A DNA stretch of 8,182 bases, taken from positions 1 through 8,182 of the forward strand of contig CADCQO010000317.1 of NCBI GenBank assembly GCA_902803585.1, written 5' to 3'. This document shows, in pieces, positions 6,498 to 8,182 of the stretch; within the stretch, counting starts at the first letter, position 1; each line of letters begins with the position of its first letter. Source of the stretch: an uncultured Ruminococcus sp. GTDB lineage: Bacteria > Bacillota > Clostridia > Oscillospirales > Acutalibacteraceae. The notes under the pieces were generated by a model, which was not told the DNA's origin, searched no databases, and was given only the letters and a program-made list of their open reading frames with translations. The translations under genes and the position numbers were made by a program.

Positions 6498-6595
6498 CAT
6501 ATCTTCTAAGCAAAACGATAAAGTGGCAGTGCGATATCTTGGCATGGCAACGTACTCAAACAAAATACTTTCCGCTCGGTGTCTGACTTATCGTA

Positions 6596-6637
6596 ACCGA
6601 TAGAGGTCGGAGTCTTCCTGCCGATTTAGGATAAAAA
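6596..6637 (+). repeat. twin-hairpin repeat copy 2, IS200/IS605-type right-end remnant
   Basis: Same 42-base element and orientation as at 3701-3742. Stem 1 is CCGA/TCGG around TAGAGG, stem 2 is TCCTG/TAGGA around CCGATT, again followed by ATAAAAA. The T-A pair of stem 1 in copy 1 is a G-C pair here, a compensatory change; the G-C pair closing stem 2 is G-U here; the two remaining differences fall in the loops. The region before it (6498-6595) shows no gene. This copy lies 98 bases after the GNAT stop and converges on the antiporter terminator. Confidence 0.5.
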
Positions 6638-6668
6638 CATGAAAATAGCGGTACAGTTGCCGTCATGG

Positions 6669-6700
6669 AAAAAACGCCCCTCCCTGTACGGGTGGAGCGT
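6669..6700 (-). terminator. intrinsic terminator of the antiporter gene
   Basis: On the minus strand ACGCTCCACCC - GTACA - GGGAGGGGCGT forms an 11-base stem (one A-A mismatch, one G-U) followed directly by TTTTTT. It begins eight bases after the antiporter stop codon. It has no T-run on the plus strand, so it acts in one direction only. Confidence 0.9.
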
Positions 6701-6708
6701 CTGTTAGT

Positions 6709-8013
6709 TCATTCCTGACTGTTGTTTTGGTTTTCGATTGCTTCGTAGTGAATGGTTGAGCGGTGTTCCTTGTTGGTAACAACCTCTGCTTTCTGGTTTT
6801 TGAAGACCAGCTTCAGGAAAACGGGGCAAAGGATAGAAGTTATTACTATCAAGAAAATGGTTGGCACAAGGGGATCGATACCTATAAGCTGTTTACCCTC
6901 ATACAGAATCAGGCTTTGACCTGTCGCATAAATTGCTAAAGCAACTTCTCCGCGTGCAATCATACCGCAGCCAATCGTAAGCGATTCGCGCTTTGAATAC
7001 TTGAAAAGCATCGCAGCAGGAGCACAGCCGATAATCTTTCCGATGATTCCTGCCAGTACAAAAACAAGTGCAAAAACAAGTCCGGAACTCTGAAAATGAC
7101 TGAAATCGGCGCTTATACCGATATAGGCAAAGAACATCGGTGTAAAGATCATGTATCCGCTGATAACAACTTTTCTGTCTACGAACTTTGTGTCGTGAAG
7201 GCCGCTGAGCATAAGTCCGGCCATATAAGAACCGGTAATAGCTGCGATACCGAAAAGTTTTTCAGCGCAAAAAGCATAGAACAGACACATTGCAAGAGCA
7301 AAAATACCTGTACGGCGTGTGTTTGGATATTTCTTTTCGAGATTTTTGAATACGATTCTCAGAACAATTCCAAGACCTATCGTAAACACAAAGAAGCCGA
7401 GAGTTTTCAGCAAAGTCATACCGATATTTCCGCCGCCGCTGATTCCTGTTACAATGCTGAGCAGAATGATTCCGAGAACATCGTCTATTATAGCGGCACT
7501 GAGTACAGTCGTTCCGACACGCGTATTAAGTTTTCCCAGCTCTCTCAGTGTTTCTACTGTTATTCCTACGCTTGTTGCGGCAAGTATCATACCTACAAAC
7601 AGTGCGTTAAGCAGTTTTCCCTGAGTAAACTCTCCGCCGATAAACAGCAATGATGCTCCGGTGCCAAGTGCAACAGGAACGAGTACGCCGGCAAGTGCGA
7701 TAAGTGTTGCAGCGGCTCCGCTTTTTTTCAGGTCGTCAAGGTTTGTTTCAAGTCCGCTTGAGAACAGAATAAAGACAACGCCGATCTGTGAAAAACTTTT
7801 CAGCACGTTCATTTCTGCCGGCGAGGGTGTGACAAGTCCATGAAACCAGCCGAGATCAAGCTGACCGAAAATTGCTGGCCCGATAAGCAGTCCTGCAATG
7901 ATCATGCCTACAACCTGCGGCAGCCCGAATTTCCTTGTTATTATCCCGAGCAACTTAGTACTCAGCAGGATAACAGCGCAGTAGTACAGAATATTGATGA
8001 CATCAAATTCCAT
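6709..8013 (-). CDS. CPA2 family sodium/proton antiporter (NapA-type)
   Basis: A 434-residue polytopic membrane protein with about 12-13 transmembrane helices, of the monovalent cation:proton antiporter-2 family. Seen motifs: GMIIAGLLIGP (36-46), FILFSSGLETNLDDL (81-95), ILAATSVGITVETLRELG (143-160), AAIIDDVLGIILLS (173-186), GKIIGC (325-330) and GMIARGEVALAI (350-361). The paired Asp177-Asp178, together with Lys326, match the ion-binding DD motif and lysine of electrogenic Na+/H+ antiporters such as NapA. It ends about residue 400 with a short charged tail and has no TrkA-N/RCK domain, unlike KefB/KefC, so potassium efflux gated by glutathione is unlikely. AGAGGG lies five bases before the ATG. 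It has its own promoter and terminator and appears monocistronic; role in sodium and pH homeostasis is inferred from family. Confidence 0.9.
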   Translation of the reverse strand: MEFDVINILYYCAVILLSTKLLGIITRKFGLPQVVGMIIAGLLIGPAIFGQLDLGWFHGLVTPSPAEMNVLKSFSQIGVVFILFSSGLETNLDDLKKSGAAATLIALAGVLVPVALGTGASLLFIGGEFTQGKLLNALFVGMILAATSVGITVETLRELGKLNTRVGTTVLSAAIIDDVLGIILLSIVTGISGGGNIGMTLLKTLGFFVFTIGLGIVLRIVFKNLEKKYPNTRRTGIFALAMCLFYAFCAEKLFGIAAITGSYMAGLMLSGLHDTKFVDRKVVISGYMIFTPMFFAYIGISADFSHFQSSGLVFALVFVLAGIIGKIIGCAPAAMLFKYSKRESLTIGCGMIARGEVALAIYATGQSLILYEGKQLIGIDPLVPTIFLIVITSILCPVFLKLVFKNQKAEVVTNKEHRSTIHYEAIENQNNSQE

Positions 8014-8047
8014 CTTATCCCTCTTTTACATTTTATTTCGACACTAT

Positions 8048-8076
8048 ATTCTATACCAATCTTCCTGAAATGTCAA
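8048..8076 (-). promoter_or_regulatory. promoter of the antiporter gene
   Basis: On the minus strand a perfect TTGACA (8071-8076), a 17-base spacer and TAGAAT (8048-8053, five of six). The start of transcription would be near 8041, about 28 bases before the ATG. Confidence 0.8.
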
Positions 8077-8182
8077 TGTTATGATACAGAGGAATTGGAA
8101 CAGCTGGACATCAAACTCCGGAATATATCTGTGCATTTTCTCACGCCCCGAGTGTTTCTCAAAGTTTTTGGTTGTATGGCTG
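8077..8182. other. right-edge region without supported gene
   Basis: Several frames are open to the window edge on both strands, but none shows a start codon with a ribosome binding site or a recognisable motif. Any gene here would begin or end outside the window. Confidence 0.4.

Noticed and set aside
7096..7653. Plus-strand open frame opposite the antiporter gene
   Set aside because: Low-complexity Ser/Cys/Asn/Lys-rich translation, antisense to conserved membrane helices; a shadow frame.
8081..8182. Plus-strand frame from ATG 8081 running off the right edge
   Set aside because: No ribosome binding site, overlaps the -35 side of the antiporter promoter region, and the translation has no coding character.
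1..8182. CRISPR arrays, tRNA, rRNA and riboswitches
   Set aside because: No regularly spaced repeats, no tRNA-like or rRNA-like segments and no recognisable riboswitch core were seen on either strand.

Overview
The window looks like a chromosomal stretch from a low-to-moderate-GC Firmicute. Strong GGAGG-type ribosome binding sites, sigma-70-type promoters, a LytS-class kinase and the protein styles fit a Ruminococcus/Oscillospiraceae-like gut or rumen clostridium. That placement is inference, because no marker gene is present.

Layout, left to right. Positions 1-275 hold no intact gene: there is a degenerate reading frame that may be the tail of a lost gene, then an extended -10 promoter. A small alpha/beta hydrolase (276-884, +) follows. 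Convergent to it is a minus-strand operon, read from right to left: a seven-helix LytS-type sensor histidine kinase (2186-3481), a response regulator with a receiver and a Cro/C1-type HTH output domain (1593-2189, ATGA overlap with the kinase), and a small cytoplasmic PsbP/Mog1-like protein (1042-1521). A zinc-ribbon fragment (927-1025) that may be a TnpB remnant lies behind it. A perfect 19-bp inverted repeat (3546-3564) sits just upstream of the kinase promoter and is the best candidate operator of the system.

The gap at 3482-3829 carries the kinase promoter, the inverted repeat, a short twin-hairpin repeat resembling the right end of an IS200/IS605 (TnpB) element, and the promoter of the next gene. 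Three plus-strand genes follow: a DUF1349 protein (3830-4432), a compact Orn/Lys/Arg decarboxylase-family PLP enzyme (4498-5838) with a near-consensus promoter, and a GNAT acetyltransferase (5967-6497). A second copy of the twin-hairpin repeat (6596-6637) lies behind the GNAT gene, so two direct copies bracket the three-gene block. The last gene, on the minus strand, is a NapA-type CPA2 sodium/proton antiporter (6709-8011/8013) with its own consensus promoter and a strong intrinsic terminator. From about 8080 to the right edge I see no supported gene.

Functionally, the kinase, the HTH regulator and the PsbP-like protein probably form one signalling unit. The other genes look like independently transcribed accessory functions: hydrolase, sugar-binding-fold protein, amino acid decarboxylation, acetylation, and sodium/pH homeostasis. 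The most interesting items are the receiver-XRE regulator with its nearby palindrome, and the twin-hairpin repeat, whose two copies differ only in ways that preserve the fold.
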